This document shows positions 45,065 through 54,551 of a DNA stretch of 64,000 bases, piece by piece. Position numbers and translations under genes: made by a program. The notes under the pieces were generated by a model. It had not been told where the DNA came from, did not search any database, and saw nothing but the letters and a program-made list of their open reading frames with translations. The DNA comes from CAVPMW01 sp963706515 (GTDB lineage: Bacteria > Chloroflexota > Anaerolineae > Anaerolineales > UBA4823), in assembly GCA_963706515.1 (NCBI GenBank), contig CAVPMW010000015.1, positions 62,001-126,000 of the forward strand. The letters run 5' to 3'. The number at the start of each line of letters is the position of its first letter. Position 1 is the stretch's first letter.

Positions 45065-46006
45065 CTACTCCTCTTTTCCCACAACTGCATATGCTGGCTC
45101 GAGCTTGCGCCTCGGAGCACGCGTGGTGCTTATCAGGACGACCGCACCGATAATGACCAATGCTGAAAGAGCAATCCGTGGGGTGAGCGGCTCTTGCCCC
45201 AGAAGGCTTCCTAAAATGACTGCAATGAGCGGGTTGACGTAGGCGAACGTTGAAGCCAGCGAGATCGGAGCGGAGCGTAACAGCCAGGTGTACGCCGTAT
45301 ACCCGATCAAAGAGCCGCAAACGATCAGATAAAGTAAGCCCAGCCAGGATTGGGTGGTCACTGCGCTGAGATCGAGCTGCTGCCATTGACCGGCCAATGT
45401 GCCCAGGATGAGCAGCCCGCTGCCGGCAACCAGCATCTCCATGCCGGTGCCCAGCAAAGAAGACTCGGGCATGGGTGCGCTGCGGCTGTATACTGAGCCT
45501 ATCGCCCAGAGGATTGCCGCGAACACGATCAGCCCTGCGCCTACCAGGTTCAAAGGCTGACCCCCGTAGGACTTGACCGGACCTACCAGGACGATCACAC
45601 CGACAAACCCCAGGGATACACCCAGGATCGCCCGCCGGGTCAGCGGCGTCCCGTGAGGGCGCAGCCCTTCGATCAAGACCATCCACAGCGGTACGGTTCC
45701 CACCAGCAGGGCAGCAATACCGGAAGGTACGGTTTGCTCGGCCCAGCTGACCGTCCCATTGGCAAAAGTCAGCAGAAGCAGACCGACGATGGCTGTCGAG
45801 CGCCATTCCAGCCGGGTCGGGCGGCGGTCGCCTGCCGCCCTGCGCCAGACGTACATGATGATGCCTGCAACCAGGAAGCGCGTGCCAGCCATCAAAAAAG
45901 GTGGGATGGTATCCACGGCAAAGCGGATTGCCAGGTAGGTCGACCCCCAAAAAATATAGACCGCGATCAGGGCAGTCCAGATGGAAGGTGCGCTGGCTTT
46001 TTTCAT
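45065..46006 (-). CDS. EamA-family (DMT) transporter
   Basis: A 313-residue membrane protein with two EamA repeats and about ten membrane segments (for example ALIAVYIFWGSTYLAIRF and TAYTWLLRSAPISLASTFAYVNPLIAVILGSLLG, the second typical of the family). It resembles YedA/RhaT-type metabolite exporters, often for amino acids. Its start overlaps the stop of the AraC-Ogt gene by four bases. It ends two bases from the convergent HD-GYP gene. Confidence 0.9.
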   Translation of the reverse strand: MKKASAPSIWTALIAVYIFWGSTYLAIRFAVDTIPPFLMAGTRFLVAGIIMYVWRRAAGDRRPTRLEWRSTAIVGLLLLTFANGTVSWAEQTVPSGIAALLVGTVPLWMVLIEGLRPHGTPLTRRAILGVSLGFVGVIVLVGPVKSYGGQPLNLVGAGLIVFAAILWAIGSVYSRSAPMPESSLLGTGMEMLVAGSGLLILGTLAGQWQQLDLSAVTTQSWLGLLYLIVCGSLIGYTAYTWLLRSAPISLASTFAYVNPLIAVILGSLLGQEPLTPRIALSALVIIGAVVLISTTRAPRRKLEPAYAVVGKEE

Positions 46007-46884
46007 CTAAACCCGATCCTTTCCGCATCCGTGTGGGCAATCTCCCAGCCCAACAGCGCCAGCTTGCGCGTCGTCCCATAACGGTAGCCGCCCCATTCCC
46101 CGCTGCTCTGGATTACCCGGTGACAGGGAATGATCACCGGGATGGGGTTCTTAGACAGAGCCATGCCCACTGCCCGGCTGGCATGCGGCAGCCCAATGTA
46201 CATCGCCAGGTCCTGGTAGCAAACCAGCGAGCCGCTCGGGATGCTCAGCAGCGCTTCCCACACTTTGATCTGGAAATTGGTCCCGACCAGGTGCAGCTGC
46301 ATCTGCTCACTGACGGCTTGCTGGTCATCCCGAAAAACCTGGGTGACATAGCGCTGGGTGGCTTCTTGGTCCGCCACCAGGTTTGCTCTGGGCCACTGTG
46401 CAGCCAGCTGCTGTGCGGCGCCATCCCGCTCACCCCGGTCGAGGAAGATCAGGTTGGTAATCCCGCGGGAGGTAAAGCCCAGCAGGCATTCGCCGAATGG
46501 CGAAGGGTGGACCCCGTAACGGATGGTCAGCCCCTCCCCGCGCTGCTTGTACTCCCCAGGCGTCACCGCTTCACAATGAACGAACAAATCGTAAAGCCGT
46601 CCCGGTCCGGACAGACCAATTTCATAAGAAACATCCAGCAGGCTGCGCTCTTCTGCCAGCAGCTGCTTGGCCCGCTCTTTCGTCAGGTATTGCAGGAATC
46701 GCTTCGGGCTGACGCCCGCCCAGCGGGTGAATATGCGCTGGAAGTGGTATTCGCTCAACCCAAGCGCCGCTGCAATTTCAGCCAGCTCCGGCTGGCGCTG
46801 AGCGTTCTCTTCAATGTACTGGATCGCCTCGGCGACCCGCTGATAATCCTGGCAGGCTTCCTCAAATTCTGGGGTTATTTCCAT
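46003..46884 (-). CDS. AraC-type regulator fused to O6-methylguanine-DNA methyltransferase (Ada-like without the N-terminal zinc domain)
   Basis: A 293-residue protein. AraC HTH about residues 15-115 (LAEIAAALGLSEYHFQRIFTRWAGVSPKRFLQ), then an Ogt domain about 120-290 with catalytic Cys254 in IPCHRVI and the GGYRYG tail. Full Ada proteins have an extra N-terminal domain whose Cys senses methylphosphotriesters; that part is absent here, and the ORF start supports a true short form. It repairs O6-alkylguanine. It is likely coupled with the EamA gene. GGAGAGTAAGCC lies before ATG 46884. Confidence 0.92.
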   Translation of the reverse strand: MEITPEFEEACQDYQRVAEAIQYIEENAQRQPELAEIAAALGLSEYHFQRIFTRWAGVSPKRFLQYLTKERAKQLLAEERSLLDVSYEIGLSGPGRLYDLFVHCEAVTPGEYKQRGEGLTIRYGVHPSPFGECLLGFTSRGITNLIFLDRGERDGAAQQLAAQWPRANLVADQEATQRYVTQVFRDDQQAVSEQMQLHLVGTNFQIKVWEALLSIPSGSLVCYQDLAMYIGLPHASRAVGMALSKNPIPVIIPCHRVIQSSGEWGGYRYGTTRKLALLGWEIAHTDAERIGFR

Positions 46885-47008
46885 GGCTTACTCTCCTTTC
46901 TACCAATACGGAAGGTGAAGTCTCACCTTGATTTCCCAAGTATAAGCAAAAATCCTGTCTATGCCACCCGATTCTTGCTCAGTCTGTGAAATATTTAATT
47001 CTGTTAAC

Positions 47009-47063
47009 TTGTCAGACAATTGACATGCTGCCTGGATTCTGGTATATTCATATTGTCTGACAA
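47009..47063 (+). promoter_or_regulatory. Promoter flanked by two matching operator sites
   Basis: TTGACA (47020-47025) and TATATT (47043-47048) are 17 bases apart. Flanking them, TTGTCAGACAA (47009-47019) and TTGTCTGACAA (47053-47063) are each palindromic and fit the TNGTNNNACNA pattern known for FadR-type GntR regulators. The downstream site lies at the expected transcription start. It drives the purine island. Confidence 0.8.
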
Positions 47064-47121
47064 ATCCCAAATAAATTCATCCTGCTCCACTGATCTATAG
47101 AAACGCATCTAACCCTATATC

Positions 47122-48511
47122 ATGCCCACCCTGCTGGTAAAAAACGCTTCGCTCCTGGTGACGATGGACGAACAGCACCGGGAGATTGCCGATGGCGGAC
47201 TGTTTATCCGCGATGGTTTTATCGAACAGGTCGATCCGAGCAGCCGCTTGCCAGCCAGCGCTGACCAGGTGCTCGATCTCAGCCGGCATGTCGTTCTACC
47301 CGGCTTGATCAACACCCACCATCATTTCTACCAGACCCTGACGCGCGCCGTTCCCGCCGCCCAGGACGCCAACCTGTTCAACTGGCTGAAGACGCTCTAT
47401 CCAATTTGGGCAGGAATGACCCCGCAAGATATCCGCATCTCGACCCAGACCGCCCTGGCAGAGCTGGCTCTCTCCGGTTGCACGACCGCTTCAGATCACC
47501 TCTACCTCTTCCCCAACGGCTCCCGCCTGGATGATGAGATCCTGGCTGCGCGCGAGGTTGGGTTGCGCCTGCACGCCTCGCGCGGCTCGATGAGCCTGGG
47601 CGAAAGCAAAGGCGGTCTGCCGCCCGACCGCGTCGTTGAGCAGGAAGATTTTATCCTGAAAGACTCCCAGCGCCTGATCGAGACCTACCACGACCCCAAC
47701 CCGGGAGCGATGACCCAGGTCGTTCTGGCGCCCTGCTCGCCTTTCAGCGTAACCGCCGAGCTGATGCGCCAAAGCGCGTTGCTGGCGCGCGAGTACGGGG
47801 TGCATCTGCACACCCACCTGGCCGAAACAGGACGAGGAGGTCTTCTGCCTGGAAAAATTCGGCTACCGGCCTGTCGCTTACATGCAGGAGCTGAATTGGA
47901 CGGGACCCGACGTCTGGTTTGCCCATTCTGTCCACGTCAACTATGAAGAGATCCAGCTATACGCGCGCAGCGGCTGCGGAGTGGCCCACTGCCCCACCTC
48001 CAATATGCGCCTGGCTTCCGGAATCGCACCCATTGTGGATATGCTCCAGGCGGGGGTAAAGGTTGGCCTGGGCGTCGATGGCTCTGCCAGCAATGACGGC
48101 TCGCACCTGTTGGCAGAGGTCCGCCAGGCAATGCTGGTCGCCCGGCTGCGCGCCGGGCTGCTGGGCGCTTCGCTTTCTGGACAGGATACCCCACCGCTGA
48201 TGACTGCCCGCCAGGCGCTTGAGCTGGCTACCCGCGGCGGCGCAGCGGTGCTCGGGCGGGCGGACATCGGCTCGCTCGCTCCAGGCAAATGCGCCGATTT
48301 CTTCGCCGTTCACCTGAACCAGCTGGGTCTGGCCGGCGCCTTGCACGACCCGCTGGCTGCGCTGGTCTTCTGCGCGCCCGTCCAGGCGGATTACACCGTT
48401 GTGGGCGGCAAATTGATTGTCAGAGAAGGCCAGCTCCAAACGGTTGACCTGCCCGTGCTGGTCGAAGCGCATAACCGCCTCGCCCGCCGGCTTTTGAGCA
48501 ACGTGTGGTGA
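47122..48511 (+). CDS. 8-oxoguanine deaminase-like amidohydrolase (one frameshift)
   Basis: About 462 residues. Metal-dependent amidohydrolase: PGLINTHHHFYQTLTRAVPAAQ holds the HxH-type ligands, LHTHLAE the next His, FAHSVHV another, and GLGVDGSASNDGSHL the catalytic Asp. The sequence from LLVTMDEQHREIADGG to LDDEILAAREVGLRLHASRGSMSLG follows the 8-oxoguanine deaminase subgroup rather than guanine or atrazine deaminases. A G inserted near 47833 splits the gene. It turns 8-oxoguanine (or a close purine) into urate-type products. First gene of the island. Confidence 0.82.
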
Positions 48512-48613
48512 TTGGCTGAAATTAACATGTTTGACTGTAAAAATACTATCGGCCAATCACAGATTTCCTGACCGGATCCACTACCATCCATACCTGCCCT
48601 TTGCGGAGAAACC

Positions 48614-50424
48614 ATGACCCAGGAGGAATTAGCCAGACTCACCTGTACACTGACCGATGTGGCAATGGGCCGCCAACCGGCCGACCTGGTCATCCGCAAC
48701 GGGCGCTGGGTCTGCGTCCAATCCGGCGAGATCATCCCGCGGACGCGATATCGCGGTCAAGGGCGAGCGGATTGCTTACGTCGGACCGGATGCCTCCCAC
48801 ACCATCGGCAAAGACACTCACGTCATCGACGCCGACGATCGCTACCTGGTGCCCGGCTTGCTCGATGCCCACATGCACGTCGAATCGGGCATGCTCACCG
48901 TGACCGAGTTCGTCCGGGCGGTCGATCCCGCACGGCACGACCGGCATGTTCATCGACCCGCACGAGATCGCCAATGTTTTCGGGCTTGCGAGGCGTGCGG
49001 CTGATGGTGGACGAAGCTGCATGCAGCCGATCCACGTCTGGGTGCAGATGCCTTCCTGCGTGCCTTCCGCGCCCGGGCTTGGAAACCCCCGGCGCCAGCA
49101 TCGGACCCGCGGAAGTGGCCGAAGCGATGACCTGGCCGGGGATCATCGGGCTGGGCGAGGTGATGAACTTCCCGGGTGTATTCAACTGGCGACGAGAAGA
49201 TGCACGCCGAGATGGCAGCCACGCGCCGGCACGGCAAAGTGATCGGCGGGCATTATGCCTCGCCCGACCTGGGCTTGCCCTTCCACGGTTACGTGGCCGG
49301 CGGGCCGCAGGACGATCACGAAGGCACCCGCCTGGAAGATGCCGTCGCCCGCGTCCGCCAGGGGATGAAGGTCATGCTGCGCTTCGGCTCGGCCTGGCAC
49401 GATGTGCCTGCACAGGTGCGGGCCGATCACCGAGCTGGGACTCGACTCGCGCAATTTCATCCTCTGCACCGACGATTCCCATTCCGCAGACCCTGGTGGA
49501 CGAAGGCCACGTCGACCGGGCCGTCCGCCAGGCAATCTCCGCAGGGTCTTCCGCCGATCACTGCCATCCAGATGGCGACGATCAACACCGCCGAACATTT
49601 CGGCGTGTCAGCGCGAGATCGGCATGATCGCCCCAGGGCGTTACGCGGATATCTCTGGTGAGATCTGAATGATCTTCCGCAGTTCGAAGTGGATACTCGT
49701 GCTTGCGAAAGGTCGCCTTGCCGCCCAGGATGGGCGCTTGCTGCTCGACTACCCCGGTTTTCAAGTACCCCGACTGGGCGACCCATTCGGTCCACCTGGG
49801 CACGCCGCTCAGCGCCGCAGATTTCCGCCTGCCTGCGCCAGCCCGTGCGCAGGTCACCGCCAATGTGATCGGGGTGATCGAAAACCAGGCGCCCACCCGC
49901 CATTTGCGCCTGGAGATGCCCGCCAGTGATGGCGAGATGCACGCAGATATACCCAGCGGACCTTGCCAAGGTCGCCCTGGTCGAGCGCCACACAGGCGAC
50001 GGGCAGGTGCAGGTTGGCTGGTGCAGGGTTTTGGTTTCAGCGTCCCCTGCGCCATTGCCTCCACCGTCGCGCACGACAGCCACCACATGATCGTGGTCGG
50101 CACCGACGATAGCGATATGGCCCAGGCTGCCAATGAGCTGGCCCACATCGGCGGCGGGCAGGTGGTCGTCCAGCAACGGAGAGGTAATCGGCCAGGTAGA
50201 CCTGCCCATCGCCGGGTTGATGTCGAACGAGCACGCCGAGGTGGTCGCACGCAAAGCGGCCACAGTCCTGGACGGCTTTCGCGCCTGCGGCTGCAAGCTG
50301 AATAACCCCAATATGCAGCTCAGCCTGCTGGCCCTGGTGGTCATCCCCGAGCTGCGCATTTCCGACCTGGGGCTGGTGGATGTCAACCGCTTTCAGATTC
50401 ATCCCGGTCATCGAAACCGAGTGA
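48614..50424 (+). CDS. ade: Adenine deaminase (many frameshifts)
   Basis: About 600 residues when joined. The metal-binding part reads LVPGLLDAHMHVESGMLTVTEFVRAV then HGTTGMFIDPHEIANVFG, a hallmark of Ade. IGLGEVMNFPGVF, GGHYASPDLGLPFHGY and FILCTDDSH follow. The C-terminal domain contains STVAHDSHHMIVVGTDDSDMAQAANEL, also typical. Frame changes occur near 48755, 48928, 48985, 49085, 49190, 49430, 49490 and in the 49.6-50.4 kb stretch; most look like single added bases. It deaminates adenine to hypoxanthine. The end is set by VIETE then TGA at 50422-50424. Confidence 0.87.
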
Positions 50425-50442
50425 AATCATGCCGGACAAATA

Positions 50443-51187
50443 ATGCCAGAATCAAAACGTTTACCCGTCCAGACGATTGCAGAGCGAGCTTGGCAGGCTG
50501 ATCGCCAGCACTCCACCTGGCGAGCGCCTGCCCTCCGAGCCCGACTCTGGCCGAAAAGTTGGGCGTCTCACGCGCCACCCTGCGCGAGGCGATGCGCACC
50601 TTCGAAGACCCAGGGACTGATCCGCCGCCGGCAGGGGTCGGGCACTTTTGTCGTCCCACCCCAGCGCAGTGATCGATACCGGTCTGGAAGTGCTGGAAAG
50701 CATCGAGACGCTTGGCAGAACGGATCGGCCTGCCGGTGACCATGGGCGATTGAAAATTGAGACATCCAGGCAGCATGGCAGAAGCAAGCGCAGGCTCTGA
50801 ATCTCTGCCCAGGAGCGCCAGTGGTCGCAGGTTGTCGCGGGTCATCCTGGCCGAGGAGCGCCCGGTGGCATACCTGATCGATATCCTGCCAGAGGACATC
50901 CTCAGCCCGGATGAGCTTGCAGCAGGCTTTCACCGGCTCTGTCCTGGACTTGCTTGCTGCAGCGCGGCACACCCGCAGCTGCACATCATCCCGAACCGAG
51001 ATCAACGCCGTCACCGCTACCATCCGAGATCGCGCGCGCGCTGGAGATCCAGCGCGGCGATGTGCTGCTGCGTTTCACTGCCTACCTGTATGCCGCTGAT
51101 GGGCGGGTGGTCGATTATTCCTACAGCTATTTCCTGCCCGGTTATTTCCGCTTCCATGTCGTGCGCCGGGTAGGGCGGTTGAAATAA
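50443..51187 (+). CDS. GntR-family regulator with UTRA domain (HutC subfamily, frameshifted)
   Basis: About 245 residues. The N-terminal winged helix is readable across frames as LPSEPTLAEKLGVSRATLREAMRTFE then GLIRRRQGSGTFV. The C-terminal UTRA ligand-binding domain includes VILAEERPVAYLIDILPEDIL and ending VDYSYSYFLPGYFRFHVVRR. Shifts lie near 50465, 50545, 50610, 50665, 50755 and 50950. It lies between ade and the carbamoyltransferases and probably controls the island in response to a purine or intermediate. HutC-type proteins usually prefer other sites than the TTGTCTGACAA boxes upstream, so the pairing is unproven. Confidence 0.78.
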
Positions 51188-51250
51188 TAAGTCTAAGAGA
51201 CCGGCTGAAGACTCCAAATCTTATTCAAATCATAAGGAGAGATAGTAACA

Positions 51251-52205
51251 ATGCGTAGTTTTGCAGGTCGTGATATTCTTTCACTCAAGGATTTCGAGCG
51301 GAAGGAGTTCTTCCAGGTTTTCGAAGTCGCCAGACGAGCTGGAACCGATTGCTCGCAACCGCCGCAACAGCGACATGCTCGCAGAAAAGACCCTGGTGAC
51401 CGCTTTCTACCAGCCCAGCACCCGCACCCGCCTGGCTCATGAAGCTGCCATGCACCGCCTGGGTGGGCATGTGACCGGTTTTTCGGATGCCAAGATGACC
51501 CGCGCCGGCGATTTGTACCAGGAATCGATCAAAGACACCGTCAAGATGCTGGAATTTTACGGCGATGTGATCGTCATGCGCCACTTCCAGCAGGGCGCGC
51601 CGCACGAAGCTGCCAAGTGGGCTTCTGTCCCGATCATCAACGGCGGCGATGGCTGGGGCGAGCACCCCACCCAGATCCTGACCGATCTGTACACCGTGCT
51701 GACACGAAAAAGGCACCATCGATGGTTGAACTGGCTGGCTGTCGGCGATATGCGCATGCGCACCATGCACTCTCTGGGTTATGCCCTGACCCAGTTCGAC
51801 TGCCCGATCACCTTCGTCGCTCCGCCCGAAATGTCCCTGACCGACGGAATTCAAGGACGAACTCAAGCGGCTACAGCCTGAATTTCAGCGAAGCCGAGCA
51901 TGTCGAGCAGGCGATCGCCGAGGCGGATGTCATCCTGGTCGAGCCGGTTGTCCAGCCGGATTACACCAAATCTCGCCAGGAAGCCGGCGAGCACGGGCAT
52001 GACCCCTGCCAATTACAAGATCACCCGCGAGCTGCTGGCAACCAAAGCCAAGTCGGATGCCATCCTGCTGCACTCCCTGCCGCGCATGGATGAGATCCCG
52101 CCCGATGTGGATATCACCCGCTGGTCGCGCTACTGGCAGGAAGCTTTCAATGGTGTGGTCATGCGCATGGCGCTGCTGGCACTGGTGTTGGGCGCAATGG
52201 AATAA
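51251..52205 (+). CDS. Aspartate/ornithine carbamoyltransferase-family protein, PyrB-like (frameshifted)
   Basis: About 315 residues. The carbamoyl-phosphate-binding motif STRTRLAHEAAMHRLGG and INGGDGWGEHPTQILTDLYT are PyrB-like; the C-terminal LLHSLPRMDEIPPDVD matches the HPLPR region. Shifts lie near 51330, 51707, 51735, 51853, 51872 and 52000. It is unlikely to be biosynthetic, as no other pyrimidine or arginine genes are near, while carbamate kinase is 1 kb downstream. It may release carbamoyl phosphate from a ureido intermediate of purine breakdown. AAGGAGAG precedes ATG 51251. Confidence 0.82.
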
Positions 52206-52222
52206 TCACTGAGGATGAATTC

Positions 52223-53207
52223 ATGCAAACTGACTTTACGATAACCGCGATCTGATCGGCGACCTGGATTTCAGCAAAGAAGAAGTCGAAACCGTTCTGG
52301 ATGTGGCTTTTGACCTGAAGCGCAAGCGCGCTTTGAACGAGCCGCACGCCTACCTGCGCGACAAAGTCCTGGCGATGCTGTTCTTCTTCACCAGCACCCG
52401 CACACGCGGCTCATTCGAAGCCGGCATGGCCCAGCTTGGCGGTCATGCGCTTTCATCGAATCGCAGCACCACCCAGATCTCCCACGGCGACACACCCAAA
52501 GAGATCGGTGAGATCTTCGGTCGCTATTTTGACTGGCATTGCCATCCGCCACGTCGATTGGGGCGATTGGCAATGGGTATCTGAACGAGGTTGCCAAAGC
52601 CTCGCGCGTCCCCGTGCTCAATATGCAGTGCGATATCTACCATCCCTTCCAGTGCCTGGCTGACCTGATGACCATCATGGAGAAAAAAGGCCGCGACCTG
52701 CGCCGCAAGAAGATGGTTGTCTCCTGGGCATATGCCGCTTCCTACCAGAAACCGATGTCGGTCCCGCAATCGCTGATCCTGCAGATGCCGCGCTTTGGGA
52801 TGGATGTTGTCCTGGCCCACCCACCGGAGTTCAAGCTGATGCCCGAGATCATGGACCAGGCCCAGGAGCAGGCGCGCAAATTCGGCACCGGCTTTGAGGT
52901 CATGGACGATATGGAAGAAGCCTTCAAGGATGCCGATATCATCTACGCCAAATCCTGGGGCGCCATGGTGCACACCCCGGACCCAGAAGAAGGCGCGAAG
53001 ATCATCAAGAAGTATTCGCATTGGATCACCGACGAGCGCAAGATGACGCTGGCCAAAGACCGATGCCATCTACATGCACCCGCTGCCTGCCGACCGCAAT
53101 ATCGAAGTGACCGATGCGGTGATGGATGGTCCGCATTCCGTCGTTTATGATGAAGCGAAAACCGCATGCACGCCCAGAAAGCTGTCATGGCTCTGACCAT
53201 GCGCTGA
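52223..53207 (+). CDS. Second carbamoyltransferase, OTC-like / YgeW-like (frameshifted)
   Basis: About 327 residues. The carbamoyl-phosphate loop is FFTSTRTRGSFEAGMAQLGGHAL; later come CDIYHPFQCLADLMTI and a C-terminal HPLPADRNIEVTDAVMDGP then AQKAVMAL, as in ornithine-type enzymes. Shifts lie near 52240, 52450, 52545, 53062 and 53155. It is clearly different from the carbamoyltransferase just upstream. In E. coli a carbamoyltransferase of unknown substrate, YgeW, sits with carbamate kinase YqeA in a purine-catabolic cluster; this gene may be the counterpart, but I cannot confirm orthology by eye. Confidence 0.78.
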
Positions 53208-53231
53208 GCTCACAACTTGGGAGAAAATTCA

Positions 53232-54186
53232 ATGAGCGAAAAGAAAGTCGCAGTTGTCGCTATTGGCGGCAATTCCCTGATCAAGGACAAGAACCACCAG
53301 ACTGTTGAAGACCAGTACCTGGCCGCCAAGGAAACCACCCACCACATCGCCGACATGATCGAAGCCGGCTGGGATGTGGCCATCGGTCATGGCAATGGCC
53401 CGCAGGTCGGTTTCATCCTGCGCCGCTCGGAGATCGCCGCACAAGGTGGAAGGCATGCACGAGGTTCCGCTGGATGTGTGCGGCGCGGACAGCCAGGGCG
53501 CCATCGGCTATGCTCTGCAGCAGACCCTGCAGAACGAGCTTCACCGGCGCAGGCATCAAGCCAAACCTGTCGCCACGGTGGTCACCCAGGTGCTGGTGGA
53601 TACGCAATGACCCGGCCTTCAAGAACCCCACCAAACCCATCGGCGGTTTCATGGAGGAAGCCGAAGCCAAGCACCGCGCCAGACGAACTGGGCTGGACGG
53701 TCGTCGAAGATGCCGGGCGCGGCTGGCGGCGGGTGGTCGCTTCACCGATTCCCGGAGGAAGTTGTCGAGCTCGAGCCCGGTCAAAACGCTGATCGACGCC
53801 GGCGTGGTCGTGATCACGGTCGGCGGCGGCGGCATCCCGGTCATCGATGAAGGCGATCAGGCGAGTATGCCGGGACTGCCGCGGTGATCGATAAGGATTT
53901 CGCCAGCAGCCTGCTGGCCCGCAAGATCAACGCCGATCTGTTCCTCATCTCCACCGCGGTGGAAAAGGTTGCCCTCAATTTTGGCAAGCCGGATCAGAAA
54001 TGGCTCGACCAGATGACCCTGGCAGAAGCCAAAGCAATACTTGGCGAAGGCACTCACTTCGCCAAGGGTTCCATGGCGCCCAAGATCCAGGCGATCATCT
54101 GGTTCCTGGAGGCAGGCGGAAAGCAGGCGCTCATCACCAACCCGGAGAATATCGGTGCGGCGCTGCGCGGTGAGACTGGCACCTGA
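53232..54186 (+). CDS. arcC: Carbamate kinase (frameshifted)
   Basis: About 315 residues. AVVAIGGNSLIKDK, IGHGNGPQVGFILRR, VPLDVCGADSQGAIGY, VITVGGGGIPVID and LFLISTAVEKVALNFGKPDQ are the family's landmarks in order, and the C-terminal GSMAPKIQAIIWFL region is complete. Shifts lie near 53445, 53545, 53605, 53685, 53765 and 53865. It makes ATP from carbamoyl phosphate and ADP, so it would draw energy from products of the two carbamoyltransferases. GGGAGA precedes ATG 53232. Confidence 0.9.
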
Positions 54187-54255
54187 TTTACCCCGGATAA
54201 TATTTGCTCCTTACCCAGGAATGAACATCCGTCTTGACCAGGCGTGAACTATGGG

Positions 54256-54284
54256 TTGATAAAAGCCGCGAAACCTTCTATAAT
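54256..54284 (+). promoter_or_regulatory. Promoter of the nucleoside transporter genes
   Basis: TTGATA (54256-54261) and TATAAT (54279-54284) with exactly 17 bases between them. Start near 54291, leaving a leader of about 260 bases. Confidence 0.8.
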
Positions 54285-54290
54285 TCAAGC

Positions 54291-54551
54291 TGGTATTCAT
54301 GCATCGCAAAATCCAGCAGAACAGCTATGACCACTGGTTGATACAGGCAACCTCCTCCTGGTAAGTGCTCGCTCACTGCACTGCCGGGCGGGAGAGTTGC
54401 CTTTTCGTTTCCAGGAGAATTCCAAAAGAATGCTGGTTCTTTGAAAATTAAAAAAGGAGGTGGTTCGCTCAAAAAACAAATTCGGGTAATATTCGCAGAT
54501 GGTTTGATCCTATCAACATACAAGAATTATTTATCAAGAGGAGAAGTAAAA
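54291..54551 (+). promoter_or_regulatory. Long structured leader before the BMP lipoprotein gene
   Basis: AGGCAAC (54345-54351) pairs with GTTGCCT (54396-54402), followed by TTTCGTTT, enclosing a G/C-rich region with CTCC/GGGAG complementarity. An alternative short stem, GGTTG (54337-54341) with CAACC (54348-54352), would compete with the first arm. The gene itself has AGGAG before ATG 54552. It may be a riboswitch or attenuator. I could not match it to a purine riboswitch core. Confidence 0.5.
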
